From Cohaesibacter sp. ES.047 (lineage in GTDB: Bacteria > Pseudomonadota > Alphaproteobacteria > Rhizobiales > Cohaesibacteraceae), in NCBI RefSeq assembly GCF_900215505.1, contig NZ_LT907844.1:4604001-4668000 (forward strand): 64,000 bases of DNA. Reading direction: 5' to 3'. Of the stretch, positions 17,872 to 25,984 are shown piece after piece; position 1 is the stretch's first letter, and every line of letters starts with the position of its first letter. The notes beneath the pieces are model-generated. The model saw only the letters and a program-made list of their open reading frames with translations, was not told the DNA's origin and searched no databases. Both the position numbers and the translations under genes were made by a program.

Positions 17872-17958
17872 TTAACCGGCTGCAATGGCAGACGTATCGA
17901 ATGCTCCGAAGAAATACACGATGGCCAAAACAGCGCCTAGCGCCAAAACAGCTTTCAT
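17872..17958 (-). CDS. 28-residue single-span membrane peptide
   Basis: A very short ORF, ATG at 17958 and TAA at 17872. The product starts MKAVLALGAVLAIVYFFGAF and ends with eight small, mostly polar residues, so nearly all of it is one hydrophobic helix. GGAG lies seven bases before the ATG, and a strong terminator follows on the same strand, so it has the full signals of a transcribed unit. No family recognised. It could be a small inner-membrane regulator like those found beside transporters or stress genes. Conservation has not been checked. Confidence 0.65.
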   Translation of the reverse strand: MKAVLALGAVLAIVYFFGAFDTSAIAAG

Positions 17959-18270
17959 CGCGACACTCCAACAAGAAACGTCGATTTCCTTGTCCATATA
18001 TCCTCAGCTTGTCAGGTGACTAACTCATTCACGTGCTTAGCAGCTGTGAAGCGTATGGCCCCTAGTTAGTCGCTTGGAAAGGATTTGGCAACTAATAAGG
18101 CGTGCATTTGGTGCACACCTGCCATCAGGTTTAAATTGCTTTTAGGAATCAATATGCTATCTAAAATGAAAAGTGTGCGTATTGTGTCAAATCCATGACA
18201 GGCCCGGGAAAATGACATCCCTTTGCATCCTGGAATGGCCGGTGTGGCACCCGTTTATGGGATAAAAACG

Positions 18271-19011
18271 ATGATTCCGTTCTCGCTTCTCGATTATGTT
18301 GCTCTGTTTTGGTACATCGCCTTCTGGCTCACCTTCGCCTATGTGGTGGATCACTCGCACCTGAGGCATCACAATCTCTCGCATTTGATGAATGGTCATC
18401 GCCTGAGATGGATGCGCAACATGTCCACCCGCGACCTGCGCATGATCGACACCGCGATTATATCAGGACTGCAGAACGGAACGGCTTTCTTTGCCTCCAC
18501 CTCGCTGCTTGCCATCGGGGGGGGATTTGCCATGCTCAACTCGACAGAAGCAGCGATTCGGGTCTTCGATGACCTGTCGATACCGGTCGAGACAAACCGC
18601 GCCCTGTGGGAAGCAAAGGTGCTGTTGCTCATTCTGATTTATGTCTATGCCTTCTTCAAGTTTGGCTGGGCTTACAGGCTGTTCAATTACAGCTCGATCC
18701 TCATCGGCGGACTGCCCTATGCCAAGACCGCTGACGAGAAGGAGCTGGAAATTGCCGTCCGGCAGGCCGCCAATCTCAATGCCATGGCAGGCAGGCATTT
18801 CAATCTCGGCCTCAGATCCTTCTTTTTCTCGCTGGCTTTGTTCGGCTGGTTCATTCATCCCGGCGTTCTGATCGTCTCCACCACATTTGTCGGCGTCGTC
18901 CTGATTCGCAGGCAATATTTCTCTCAATCCCAGACGCTCGCGATGCATCTGCAGCCAGAGAAAGCGAGTGAGAAAGAGAAAGCGAGTGAGAAAGAGAGCG
19001 ACAAGACTTAG
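18271..19011 (+). CDS. DUF599 family membrane protein
   Basis: About 246 residues with four predicted membrane segments: LLDYVALFWYIAFWLTFAYV, the AFFASTSLLAIGGGFAML region, VLLLILIYVYAFFKFGW and FFFSLALFGWFIHPGVLIV. The histidine-rich HSHLRHHNLSHLM and the RFRMIDTAIISGLQNG-like segment match DUF599, a proteobacterial family of unknown function. The chosen ATG at 18271 starts just before the first membrane span; frames upstream have only TTG/ATG without a ribosome site. The C terminus is an unusual repetitive Lys/Glu/Ser tail (see finding). Confidence 0.82.
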   Translation: MIPFSLLDYVALFWYIAFWLTFAYVVDHSHLRHHNLSHLMNGHRLRWMRNMSTRDLRMIDTAIISGLQNGTAFFASTSLLAIGGGFAMLNSTEAAIRVFDDLSIPVETNRALWEAKVLLLILIYVYAFFKFGWAYRLFNYSSILIGGLPYAKTADEKELEIAVRQAANLNAMAGRHFNLGLRSFFFSLALFGWFIHPGVLIVSTTFVGVVLIRRQYFSQSQTLAMHLQPEKASEKEKASEKESDKT

Positions 19012-19113
19012 TCGTTGCCATCGAGAAAGCCTCGCTGGATATGATCCGTGCTTGATCATCATGCCGATTGGTCGTACTTAGCCCTCTTGCAGCCAGTCTA
19101 GAAGGCCCCCTCG

Positions 19114-20022
19114 ATGCCCCCGCACGCCATCCGCAAGCCCACCCCGGGCGACATTTCAATATTGTTCTTTCTGACGCTAATCTGGGCGTCGTCCTTCGTT
19201 GCCATCAAGGTTGCCGTCCCCTTCACGGGTCCCGTGTGGCTGGCGGGCATGCGGGTATGCATCGGCTTTCTGGTGCTCATTCCATGGACGCTCTATCGCG
19301 GTCTCGTCTTGCCGACATCCCCTCGCACATGGATGTTTCTCATCGGGGTATCACTGTTGAACATCACGATGCCCTTCTTGCTGATTTCATGGGCCGAATT
19401 GTCCATTTCTGCGGGCATAACATCCCTTTTGCTGGCAACCGGCCCCTTCATCGCATTGGTGCTCAGTCATCTGACGACCGAGGATGACAAGATCAACATC
19501 TACAAATTGATTGGGATTGCTCTGGGCTTGACCGGCGTTGCAACCGTCGTCGGGGGCGAGGCGATCTCCAACATCGGGGATAGCTCTCTTCTGGCCCAGC
19601 TCGCCGTGCTCGGGGCCTCACTTTGCTATGGCGTATCCGGCGCGATGATCCGCCAGATCAAAGACGTTCCGCCAACCCGGCTGGCGACCATCATTCTGGG
19701 GCTGTCATCCATCGAGCTGTTGGCGCTTGGCTTCTACCAAGGTTTGCCCGATTTCGGCACACTGGACACTCAGGCATGGTTCGCGCTGCTGTATCTGGGC
19801 CTATTGCCAACCGGTCTGGCAACCATCTTGCGCTACCGCATGATATGGACGGTGGGTGCCAGCTATTTCGGACTCTTCATGAATCTCATCCCGATCTTCG
19901 GGGTGCTCATGGGCGCGGTCTTGCTCTCCGAGCATGTGGCCGTTTCGACAGTGTTCGCGCTGTTCTTCATTGTTGCGGGCCTTTTCGTCGCCCGCACCAA
20001 TCCGGCCCGCCCTTCACGCTGA
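19114..20022 (+). CDS. EamA/DMT-family transporter
   Basis: Ten-span drug/metabolite transporter with the two EamA repeats. The first begins LFFLTLIWASSFVAIKVAV and the second begins around LAVLGASLCYGVSGAMIRQI; each ends with the LLLATGPFIAL / FALFFIVAGLFVAR helices. Length 302 residues, normal for the family. Members move small organic solutes across the inner membrane; the substrate cannot be predicted. The stop is about 30 bases before the left end of an IS200 copy. Confidence 0.88.
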   Translation: MPPHAIRKPTPGDISILFFLTLIWASSFVAIKVAVPFTGPVWLAGMRVCIGFLVLIPWTLYRGLVLPTSPRTWMFLIGVSLLNITMPFLLISWAELSISAGITSLLLATGPFIALVLSHLTTEDDKINIYKLIGIALGLTGVATVVGGEAISNIGDSSLLAQLAVLGASLCYGVSGAMIRQIKDVPPTRLATIILGLSSIELLALGFYQGLPDFGTLDTQAWFALLYLGLLPTGLATILRYRMIWTVGASYFGLFMNLIPIFGVLMGAVLLSEHVAVSTVFALFFIVAGLFVARTNPARPSR

Positions 20023-20095
20023 CGGATCAGGATCCGATCAACGTCCAGCAAGTCATGACCTCCCCCAGAGGGGGAGGTTTGAGACGCTTCGCTTG

Positions 20096-20118
20096 AACCA
20101 CTAGAAGTGGTTTTGTTA
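20096..20118 (+). terminator. terminator-like hairpin inside the IS200 left end
   Basis: AACCACT-AGA-AGTGGTT followed by TTGTT. IS200 elements are known to carry such a hairpin near one end, blocking transcription entering from the neighbouring gene, here the EamA transporter. Confidence 0.6.
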
Positions 20119-20122
20119 GGTT

Positions 20123-20557
20123 TCAATAATTAGGCTTGAACATATCGGCATAGTCAGATGCCTTGTCCTGCTTCTCCTGATTACGGATATAGCGTCTGAC
20201 GACCTCCTCTTGATAGCCCGTTGTTGAGACAAAGTATCCACGTGCCCAAAAGTGATATCCCTTGTAACGACGTTTCCGGGCATATTTGTTTGCCACGTAA
20301 AGCGCCGTTTTTCCTTTCAAGAACCCCACTATATGGGCCACAGAATATTTGGGTGGGATCGAGATCAACATATGAACATGGTCAGGCATCAGATGCCCTT
20401 CCTCAATATGGCATCCTTTCTGGGATGCCACTTTGCTAAATTGATCTCGCAACTCAAGCCGCAAGTCTCCGTAGAGACGTTTGGTGCGGTACTTGGACCC
20501 GAAGACCACGTGATATTTGCAGTCCCAAGTGCTGTGTGATAGGTGATTTTTGTCCAT
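20123..20557 (-). CDS. tnpA: IS200/IS605-family transposase TnpA
   Basis: HUH single-strand transposase. The HUH pair is in GHLMPDHVHMLISIP and the catalytic tyrosine is in the C-terminal helix (WARGYFVSTTGYQEEVVRRY). The start at 20557 gives 144 residues beginning MDKNHLSHSTWDCKYH, the normal IS200 start; an upstream in-frame start at 20602 is less likely. No stop, frameshift or motif loss is visible, so the element may be active. No accompanying TnpB/IscB gene is present. Confidence 0.93.
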   Translation of the reverse strand: MDKNHLSHSTWDCKYHVVFGSKYRTKRLYGDLRLELRDQFSKVASQKGCHIEEGHLMPDHVHMLISIPPKYSVAHIVGFLKGKTALYVANKYARKRRYKGYHFWARGYFVSTTGYQEEVVRRYIRNQEKQDKASDYADMFKPNY

Positions 20558-20675
20558 AAAAACCTCCTCGCTTGCTTTCTTAAAACCACGCCAATGGTTC
20601 AAGTGAGGAGGTCTCTTACTGAAAATGTAGAACCTGTCCAGTCCTCCACCGGAGGTGGAGGTTTATTTCAGATAG

Positions 20676-20706
20676 AATAAAAAAGCGGGCTCCGGCCCGC
20701 TTTATT
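20676..20706 (-). terminator. rho-independent terminator of the SH3-like gene
   Basis: A perfect nine-base stem AAAGCGGGC/GCCCGCTTT around TCCG, with T6 on the minus strand, 24 bases after the stop codon of the next gene upstream on that strand. Confidence 0.85.
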
Positions 20707-20726
20707 CATTCCGCACAATATCCGCC

Positions 20727-21083
20727 TCACATGGGATCAAGAACGGCGCCGTCAACAAACCCTATGATACCATTCACCTTGATCTCGCAGGCATGCCGCT
20801 TGAGCATCGAGCGACGCTCTCGGGTTGAACCATAGGCCCAGGAGCGGAAATTGAATTCGGGTCTGCACCAGCGCATGACAACCCCTTCGGTGCCCTTGGC
20901 AAGGGGCGCCTTGATGGCGGATCCCACCTCAGGCGCACTGCGGATGGCGGTGTCCTTGGTCACGACATAAAGTGTGTCGTAGGGACTTTGCGCCCCTCTC
21001 GCAGCAAGGGCGTGCTCTGATGCTGCAACACTGACCAACAGGCTCACACCACAAAGCGCGAACGCAAGACCTCTTTGTCGCAT
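20727..21083 (-). CDS. SH3-like (bacterial SH3b) exported protein
   Basis: A 118-residue secreted protein. A signal peptide (LAFALCGVSLLVSVAASEHALA) precedes a small beta domain with DTLYVVTKDTAIRSAPEVGSAIKAPLAKGTEGVVMRWCRPE, the typical bacterial SH3 layout, ending near GIIGFVDGAVLDPM. Two cysteines (RWCRPE and HACEIKV) could form a disulfide in the periplasm. The ATG follows GGGAG. Such proteins often bind cell wall or serve as accessory domains; the role is unknown. Confidence 0.78.
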   Translation of the reverse strand: MRQRGLAFALCGVSLLVSVAASEHALAARGAQSPYDTLYVVTKDTAIRSAPEVGSAIKAPLAKGTEGVVMRWCRPEFNFRSWAYGSTRERRSMLKRHACEIKVNGIIGFVDGAVLDPM

Positions 21084-21141
21084 TTCATTCTCCCTTCAGT
21101 CTGTCTCAAGCCGCTCGGATCGCTTGAACCAAACGGCCCTA

Positions 21142-21591
21142 TCAATCCGCATCTCGATCATTGGGCCACACATTGCCCGTGGCAAGCTCCACCACGTTGC
21201 CGAACGGATCGCGAAAATAGAAGCTTTCCCCACCAAGCGGCCAGTTGGCCCGACTCACGATATTGATCCCCTTGGCTTCCAAATAGGCTTGCCAACCGTC
21301 GATATCCCGCGCTGAAATCCTGAAGGCGAAATGGCCGATCCCATCCATCCGGTGCCCCGGAACCACGGCGCCACCAATCTCACTATCTGCGTCACAGGCC
21401 CCTCTCAGGCACACGATCAGAATCTGGCTCGGCGCAACGTTATAGGCGCAGATTCGGGGACCTTTGATCATTCGTTCAAAGCCGAGCAAGCCGTTGTAAA
21501 AGCCATGGGCCTCATCAAGATCATCGACATAAACCGGCGTTTCCAGAACCCCCTTGATGGGAGGCGCGGCTCGGTTTGGCTGTTCTGTCAC
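21142..21591 (-). CDS. VOC-family (glyoxalase/bleomycin-resistance-like) protein
   Basis: A 149-residue vicinal-oxygen-chelate fold. The segments are VLETPVYVDDLDEAHGFYNGLLGFE, IGHFAFRISARDIDGWQAYLEAKGI and GESFYFRDPFGNVVELATGNV. Metal ligand positions are plausible: a His in the HFAF strand and a Glu in VVELAT. The GTG start at 21591 is supported by AGGAG eight bases upstream. Members include dioxygenases, isomerases and resistance proteins; nothing nearby fixes the substrate. Confidence 0.85.
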   Translation of the reverse strand: MTEQPNRAAPPIKGVLETPVYVDDLDEAHGFYNGLLGFERMIKGPRICAYNVAPSQILIVCLRGACDADSEIGGAVVPGHRMDGIGHFAFRISARDIDGWQAYLEAKGINIVSRANWPLGGESFYFRDPFGNVVELATGNVWPNDRDAD

Positions 21592-21624
21592 CGGATAAAC
21601 TCCTTATGACTGGAAAAAGAAAAT

Positions 21625-23031
21625 TCAGGAAAGGCCGAACCACCAGCCGGCAAGCCCGAGAAAGGCAAAGAACCCGACCACGTCCGTGACCGTGGTGATA
21701 AAGACCCCCGAAGCGATGGCTGGGTCCGCACCGACCTTGGTCAGCCCGATGGGAATGAGAATACCCGAAACACCGGCAAAAAAGAGATTGACCACCAAAG
21801 CCGTGCCGATGACCAAACCAAGCTGGTAGCTGTCAAACCAGAACGTGGCAATCAGGCCCAGAATGACGGCAAAAGCAAACCCATTGAGCACCGCCACAGT
21901 TACTTCTCTGGTCACGACACGCAGCACGTTGAAGCTGTCCAGTTCCTGCGTTGCGAGCGCTCGCACGGCAACCGTCATGGTCTGGGTTGCAGCGTTGCCC
22001 CCCATGGAGGCAACAATCGGCATCAGTACAGCCAGAGCCACCATCTGCTGGATCGTGGTATCAAAGAAGGCTATCACCCAGCTCGCAATGATCGCCGTCA
22101 GCAGATTGACCGACAGCCAGGTGAAACGCGACTTGACCGTATCGAAGACGGTATCGGTGATTTCCTCGGCGCCAACACCACCAAGGCGTTTGATGTCTTC
22201 ATCGGCCTCTTCATGAATGACGTCGACGATGTCATCAATGGTGATGACACCGACAAGACGATCACCTTCATCAAGCACAGCAGCGGACAAAAGGTCATAA
22301 CGCTCGAAGACCCTCGAGACATCCTCTTGATCCTGCGTTGCTTCGACAAAATGACGTTCTTCATGCAGGATGGATGATATCTTGGTCGAGCGCTGAGAGC
22401 GCAAGAGCGTATTAAGAGACACGTCACCAAGCAGCCGAAAGCCCGGATCAATGACAAAAATCTGGTGAAAGACGTCCGGCAGATCCGGCGTCTCACGCAT
22501 GTAATCAATCGTCTGGCCGACGGTCCAGAACGGCGCGACCGCGATAAAAGACGTCTGCATCAATCGGCCAGCCGAATCCTCCGGATAGTCCAAAGACCGA
22601 TTGATGTGCATCCGCTCCAAAGCCGGCAGAGCAGCCAGAACCTCGTTGCGGTCTTCCTCTTCCATGTCTTCAAGGATGAGAACCGCGTCGTCCGAATCGA
22701 GTTCGCTGATGCCCTCGGCCAACCGAGCATTTGGCAGGGCCTCGACGATCTTGGCACGCAGGGAATCTCCAAGCTCAACCAGCGCGACAAAATCGAAGTC
22801 ATCAGCCAGAAGCTCAAGAAAGTCGGCGCGATCCTTGGGATTAAGGGCCTCGATGATGTCACCAAGATCCGCTTCATGCAGATCCTGAGTGAGATTGAGC
22901 AGCGCGTCCACATCACGCGCTTCAACGGCCTCTTCGACCTGCCGATAAAACTCGGCAGAGATCATGCCGCGCTCATCACGCACCTCCGGCTTGTGGGAAT
23001 TGTCATCGTGATCCTGGAACTCGGCTTGCAT
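21625..23031 (-). CDS. mgtE: magnesium transporter MgtE
   Basis: Homodimeric magnesium channel. The 468-residue chain has the N-terminal superhelical MgtE domain (LTQDLHEADLGDIIEALNPKDRADFLELLADDFD), two CBS domains (…DVFHQIFVIDPGFRLLGDV and SAAVLDEGDRLVGVITIDDIVDV), and then five membrane segments with VALAVLMPIVASMGGNAATQTMTVAVRAL as the pore signature. The ATG at 23031 follows ATGAGG. The acidic N- and CBS domains sense cytosolic Mg2+ in characterised homologues. No Mg riboswitch was recognised upstream. Confidence 0.95.
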   Translation of the reverse strand: MQAEFQDHDDNSHKPEVRDERGMISAEFYRQVEEAVEARDVDALLNLTQDLHEADLGDIIEALNPKDRADFLELLADDFDFVALVELGDSLRAKIVEALPNARLAEGISELDSDDAVLILEDMEEEDRNEVLAALPALERMHINRSLDYPEDSAGRLMQTSFIAVAPFWTVGQTIDYMRETPDLPDVFHQIFVIDPGFRLLGDVSLNTLLRSQRSTKISSILHEERHFVEATQDQEDVSRVFERYDLLSAAVLDEGDRLVGVITIDDIVDVIHEEADEDIKRLGGVGAEEITDTVFDTVKSRFTWLSVNLLTAIIASWVIAFFDTTIQQMVALAVLMPIVASMGGNAATQTMTVAVRALATQELDSFNVLRVVTREVTVAVLNGFAFAVILGLIATFWFDSYQLGLVIGTALVVNLFFAGVSGILIPIGLTKVGADPAIASGVFITTVTDVVGFFAFLGLAGWWFGLS

Positions 23032-23313
23032 CAAATGACCTCATGTCGTGCCGGACGGCATTGGGAACTCTACTTCCTTGTGCCGCAAAGCGCGTCCCGA
23101 CTTCAAGCCTTGTTTCCGGTGAGACACCGAATTAACTGGCCAACCTGTTCAGAATAGCGCTCTGGACCAGAAAGGAAAGCGCCATTCGAGACTTCGATAG
23201 AACCAGTCTTGATGCCGAGCATCAAGGCACCGTGCGAATGGGCAAAAGCCGCCCTCCCCGACTGTCGCCTTTAAACCCGCAAAAGGTGTCAACAACTCGA
23301 ACAGAGCGAACGT

Positions 23314-24306
23314 CTAGAACCCTTGGAATATTCGTGTTTTCAAGTCCGTGCTCAACCGTCCCTCTGAGGCACTGCAAGGATTGGGGGCACCATCGAGAAA
23401 ATGTGCAATGACCCGTTCTATAAAGGGCTGGTGCACATGCTCGGGATCCGGATATTCCAAAGTTGCAACAGTGCCGTCCAGCCTCAGCTCAATTGGGCAG
23501 GCCGAAAAGAAACTCATGCTGACCGAACCTTTGTCACCGTGGATCATGACCTTCTCTTCTTCCTCAGATATTGCATAGGCACACAGGCCGACCGCGGAGA
23601 TGGTCTCGAAATCCAGAAGATATGTGACGAGATCTTCCGCCGGATAAAGCTTGGACTGATGCTTCTTCAAGCCTGTTGCCGCGCGTGGCGCGCCGAACAC
23701 ATAGGTCAGCCAGTCCAGAGTGTGGGATTGCACATCGACGAAATAGCCGCCCCCGCCTGTGTCCTCATCCAGTTTCCAAGCTTGACCAGGCTTTGTCTCG
23801 GCAGTCAGGAAATGGCGCACCTCAATCAGCCGCACTTCGCCGATTGCGCCCGATTGCACCAGTTTGCGCATTTTCTCAAACCGCGACAGAGCGCGCCTGT
23901 AATAGGCAACACACAGCTTACGGCCGGTTTCCTGAACAACCGCTTCAATCGCGGCACACTCGTCCGGCGTCATGCCCATTGGTTTCTCAAGCAGCACGTC
24001 TTTGCCCGCCCGAAGCGCCGCAATCGCATAGTCCTTATGGGAATTGGGCGGCGTGGCAATGTAGATCGCGTCAAGATCCGGATTGGCCAAAAGCGCTGAT
24101 GCATCAGACGTCCAGTCCGGCACGCCGTGGCGGCGCGCATAGTCAGCGGCCTTGTCTTGATCGCGGCGCATGACGGAGTGAACCTCCGACCGATCGACCT
24201 TCTGCAACGCCGGACCGCTTTTCACCTCCGTGACATCGCCGCATCCCAAAATGCCCCAACGAACCTTCTCTGAGCTCTGCTGTTCCACAGTTCGTGTCCT
24301 TCCCAT
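23314..24306 (-). CDS. Gfo/Idh/MocA-family oxidoreductase
   Basis: An NAD(P)-dependent sugar/inositol-type dehydrogenase. The Rossmann motif is RWGILGCGDVTEVKSGPAL near residue 16, DAIYIATPPNSHKDYAIAALRAGKDVLLEKPMG is the second conserved block with the catalytic EKP lysine, and GGYFVDVQSHTLDWLTYVFG carries the family histidine. The protein ends at FQGF, 330 residues, normal for the family. The upstream 680-bp gap holds no other gene. Substrate unknown. Confidence 0.9.
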   Translation of the reverse strand: MGRTRTVEQQSSEKVRWGILGCGDVTEVKSGPALQKVDRSEVHSVMRRDQDKAADYARRHGVPDWTSDASALLANPDLDAIYIATPPNSHKDYAIAALRAGKDVLLEKPMGMTPDECAAIEAVVQETGRKLCVAYYRRALSRFEKMRKLVQSGAIGEVRLIEVRHFLTAETKPGQAWKLDEDTGGGGYFVDVQSHTLDWLTYVFGAPRAATGLKKHQSKLYPAEDLVTYLLDFETISAVGLCAYAISEEEEKVMIHGDKGSVSMSFFSACPIELRLDGTVATLEYPDPEHVHQPFIERVIAHFLDGAPNPCSASEGRLSTDLKTRIFQGF

Positions 24307-24990
24307 AAAGCACCAATAATGAGGAGCCAGAAACTACAGGAAGCCCTGCGGAATGTATAGGTCGATCCAGATATAAGGCGTTGATCTCCTGAGATTTCAT
24401 CAATTGGCCCAAAGAGGTGGCTCCTCCTTTTCGACCCATGATCTGATGGCGTCCTTTAGCCAAGAGCCAAATCAGATCACTAAAGCCGACCGGCACCAAT
24501 CCGATGTCGGCGAATAGAAAAGCCTGTGCCCAAGCGCACTGCATCTTTGTTTTTTGGAGCCGGATAATTGCTGGATCTGCGAAAAGCGATGCGAGATGAG
24601 CCCGTTGAAGAAAAAAACTTCCGGCCGCAGCAAAAATTTTGCGAATTTAGCCTTTTGGGAGTGCGGCAGAATTGTGACTTTTTTGCCGTTCGTTCCTTGA
24701 GATGCGCAAACTAGACGCTGCAGAATACGCAATTTCGCACCCCATTTCAGCATCAATTCATGCCGATTGAACCAAATTTATCAGCTTTAAATTGATAGAA
24801 ATCGAACATATGCATCTTTTGATTTCGGTTATGTGCCGCTTTATCAGAGTTCAAGGATATCTATATGAAATAATTGTCAAATTTTGTTACACGGCAAATC
24901 AAAAGTGTGAAGAAAACTCTCTTGAAGAGCGCGATTTGCCTCCCCATTTCATGAGGTGTCGAAACCAATTAAACGAAAAGGAACACGACA
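24307..24990. other. 684-bp AT-rich intergenic region
   Basis: No credible gene on either strand. A perfect nine-base inverted repeat (TGATCTGAT at 24439 and ATCAGATCA at 24471) lies in the left part, and from about 24700 onward the AT content rises towards the start of the small exported protein at 24991. Whether promoters or an RNA lie here cannot be told from sequence alone. Confidence 0.5.
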
Positions 24991-25290
24991 ATGAGAAAAC
25001 CTGCAATGGCATTATCCGTACTCGCTCTGGCACTCGTCACGTATGCTGCGCCTTCTTTGGCCGCTGAGCGCGTTGACTCGCAGAGCATGACCGCGCCTCA
25101 GGTCAAACAGCTCATTAAGGATCAGGGCAGCGTGATCCTGTCGACTGGCCAGTACAATTTTGATCGGTATGTTGCCAATGACTCTCACTGCTACATCGGT
25201 GAAAAAGCTGAAGCAGCATTCGTTCCGACTGCCAATTCCAGTTCAAGCTTCGTTGGCTATACCTGTAAATTGGACCTGAGCGACGCCTGA
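24991..25290 (+). CDS. small exported protein, alphaproteobacterial family of unknown function
   Basis: A 99-residue secreted protein: signal peptide (KPAMALSVLALALVTYAAPSLAA) followed by a small domain with LIKDQGSVILSTGQYNFDRYV and a C-terminal SSSSFVGYTCKLD stretch. I recall similar short periplasmic proteins in Hyphomicrobiales with the same VLTTGxYxYDRYV and CFVGYTC pattern; here the first cysteine of the CFVGYTC motif is serine, leaving SHCYIG as the possible partner. AAAAGGAACACGACA precedes the ATG. Function unknown. Confidence 0.75.
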   Translation: MRKPAMALSVLALALVTYAAPSLAAERVDSQSMTAPQVKQLIKDQGSVILSTGQYNFDRYVANDSHCYIGEKAEAAFVPTANSSSSFVGYTCKLDLSDA

Positions 25291-25445
25291 GCCAATCGGT
25301 CTTTGTAACCGAGAAGCGGAACGATAAATGACGGTTCCGACGATCGGACCAGCAGCAATCGCGAACTCCCGCAGGTTCGCCCTTTGCTCTGCCTTTAGGT
25401 CCGGCCGTTAGGTCTGAAAATCAGCTCCGGTTCAATTGCAACAAA

Positions 25446-25499
25446 AGTCCGCCGCGGCACTGCATCCCCCGATGCGAGCGCCGTGGTGGACTTTTTTAT
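25446..25499 (+). terminator. large two-level terminator hairpin
   Basis: A 13-base stem with two G-U pairs (AGTCCGCCGCGGC against GCCGTGGTGGACT) enclosing a second perfect stem (GCATC/GATGC, CCCC loop), followed by TTTTTT on the plus strand. It is about 155 bases after the small exported protein gene and is unusually long for a simple terminator. Confidence 0.65.
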
Positions 25500-25504
25500 T
25501 TTGT

Positions 25505-25620
25505 AAAGGCGGTGCAAGCAAGACAACCGCGTTGAGCCACTATCCCTCAACCCAATTTTCAAGACATCGAGAAAAGTCCAAACAAAAAAGCCCCGGCCCA
25601 TCGGGCTCGGAGCTTTTTTA
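25505..25620 (+). ncRNA. possible small RNA between two terminators
   Basis: This 116-base stretch lies between two strong terminators and ends in the second (25584-25620): a stem with a few mismatches whose arms hold AAAAAAGC and GCTTTTTT around GCCC/GGGC. A small GTTGAG/CTCAAC stem is visible inside. No ORF or promoter is obvious; a separate promoter just after the first terminator is assumed, not seen. Confidence 0.25.
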
Positions 25621-25636
25621 TGGTGCGGCTGAGACG
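25620..25636 (+). repeat. possible left attachment site: copy of the tRNA-Leu 3' end
   Basis: ATGGTGCGGCTGAGACG matches ATGGTGCGGCCGAGAAG at 51491-51507, the complement of the 3' end of tRNA-Leu, at 15 of 17 positions and in the same orientation. The start of the accessory region follows directly. This is the layout left by an element integrated at the tRNA 3' end. Confidence 0.45.
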
Positions 25637-25984
25637 CGCCAGAGGTGAAACTAAACTGGCAGAATTAAGTCATTTACATGCATTCAGATCACCCAAAGTT
25701 ACACAATTTGTTACACATAATGTTTTACAGTTGGTGCAGCATACGCGCCTTATAGCAAAACTACCACTCACTCATCGATTATGCTTCTAAAAGTGCAATA
25801 TACCTTGGAGAAGCGCGAACACTGACTAAATCCGGATCATGAGAAATATGATTTTTGTCGGGAAGCGTGCGATCTTTGAGACATTGTTCTAGCTCGTCTA
25901 GTGCCAAGCCTATTTCTCCAACTAAAGCATGTAAACAGGCCAGATTATAGCTCGCCCGTCCATCAATTGCCTTCGTACGCTGCA

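Larger units (their letters stand above)
20050..20670 (-). mobile_element. IS200-type insertion sequence (boundaries approximate)
   Basis: A complete-looking IS200/IS605-family copy carrying only tnpA. Both ends hold a hairpin with an eight-base stem and a three-base loop: CCTCCCCC/GGGGGAGG at 20059-20077 and CCTCCACC/GGTGGAGG at 20643-20661, each followed by TTT. Such subterminal imperfect hairpins are the recognition structures for single-stranded transposition by HUH transposases. There are no terminal inverted repeats and no target duplication, as expected. Confidence 0.8.

Noticed and set aside
23035-23313. Magnesium-sensing leader upstream of mgtE
   Set aside because: No M-box or ykoK-type conserved sequence was seen; 280 bases without clear structure.
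24143-24544. Minus-strand ORF extending upstream of the Gfo/Idh/MocA gene
   Set aside because: It overlaps the dehydrogenase start in another frame and has no similarity; composition fits chance.
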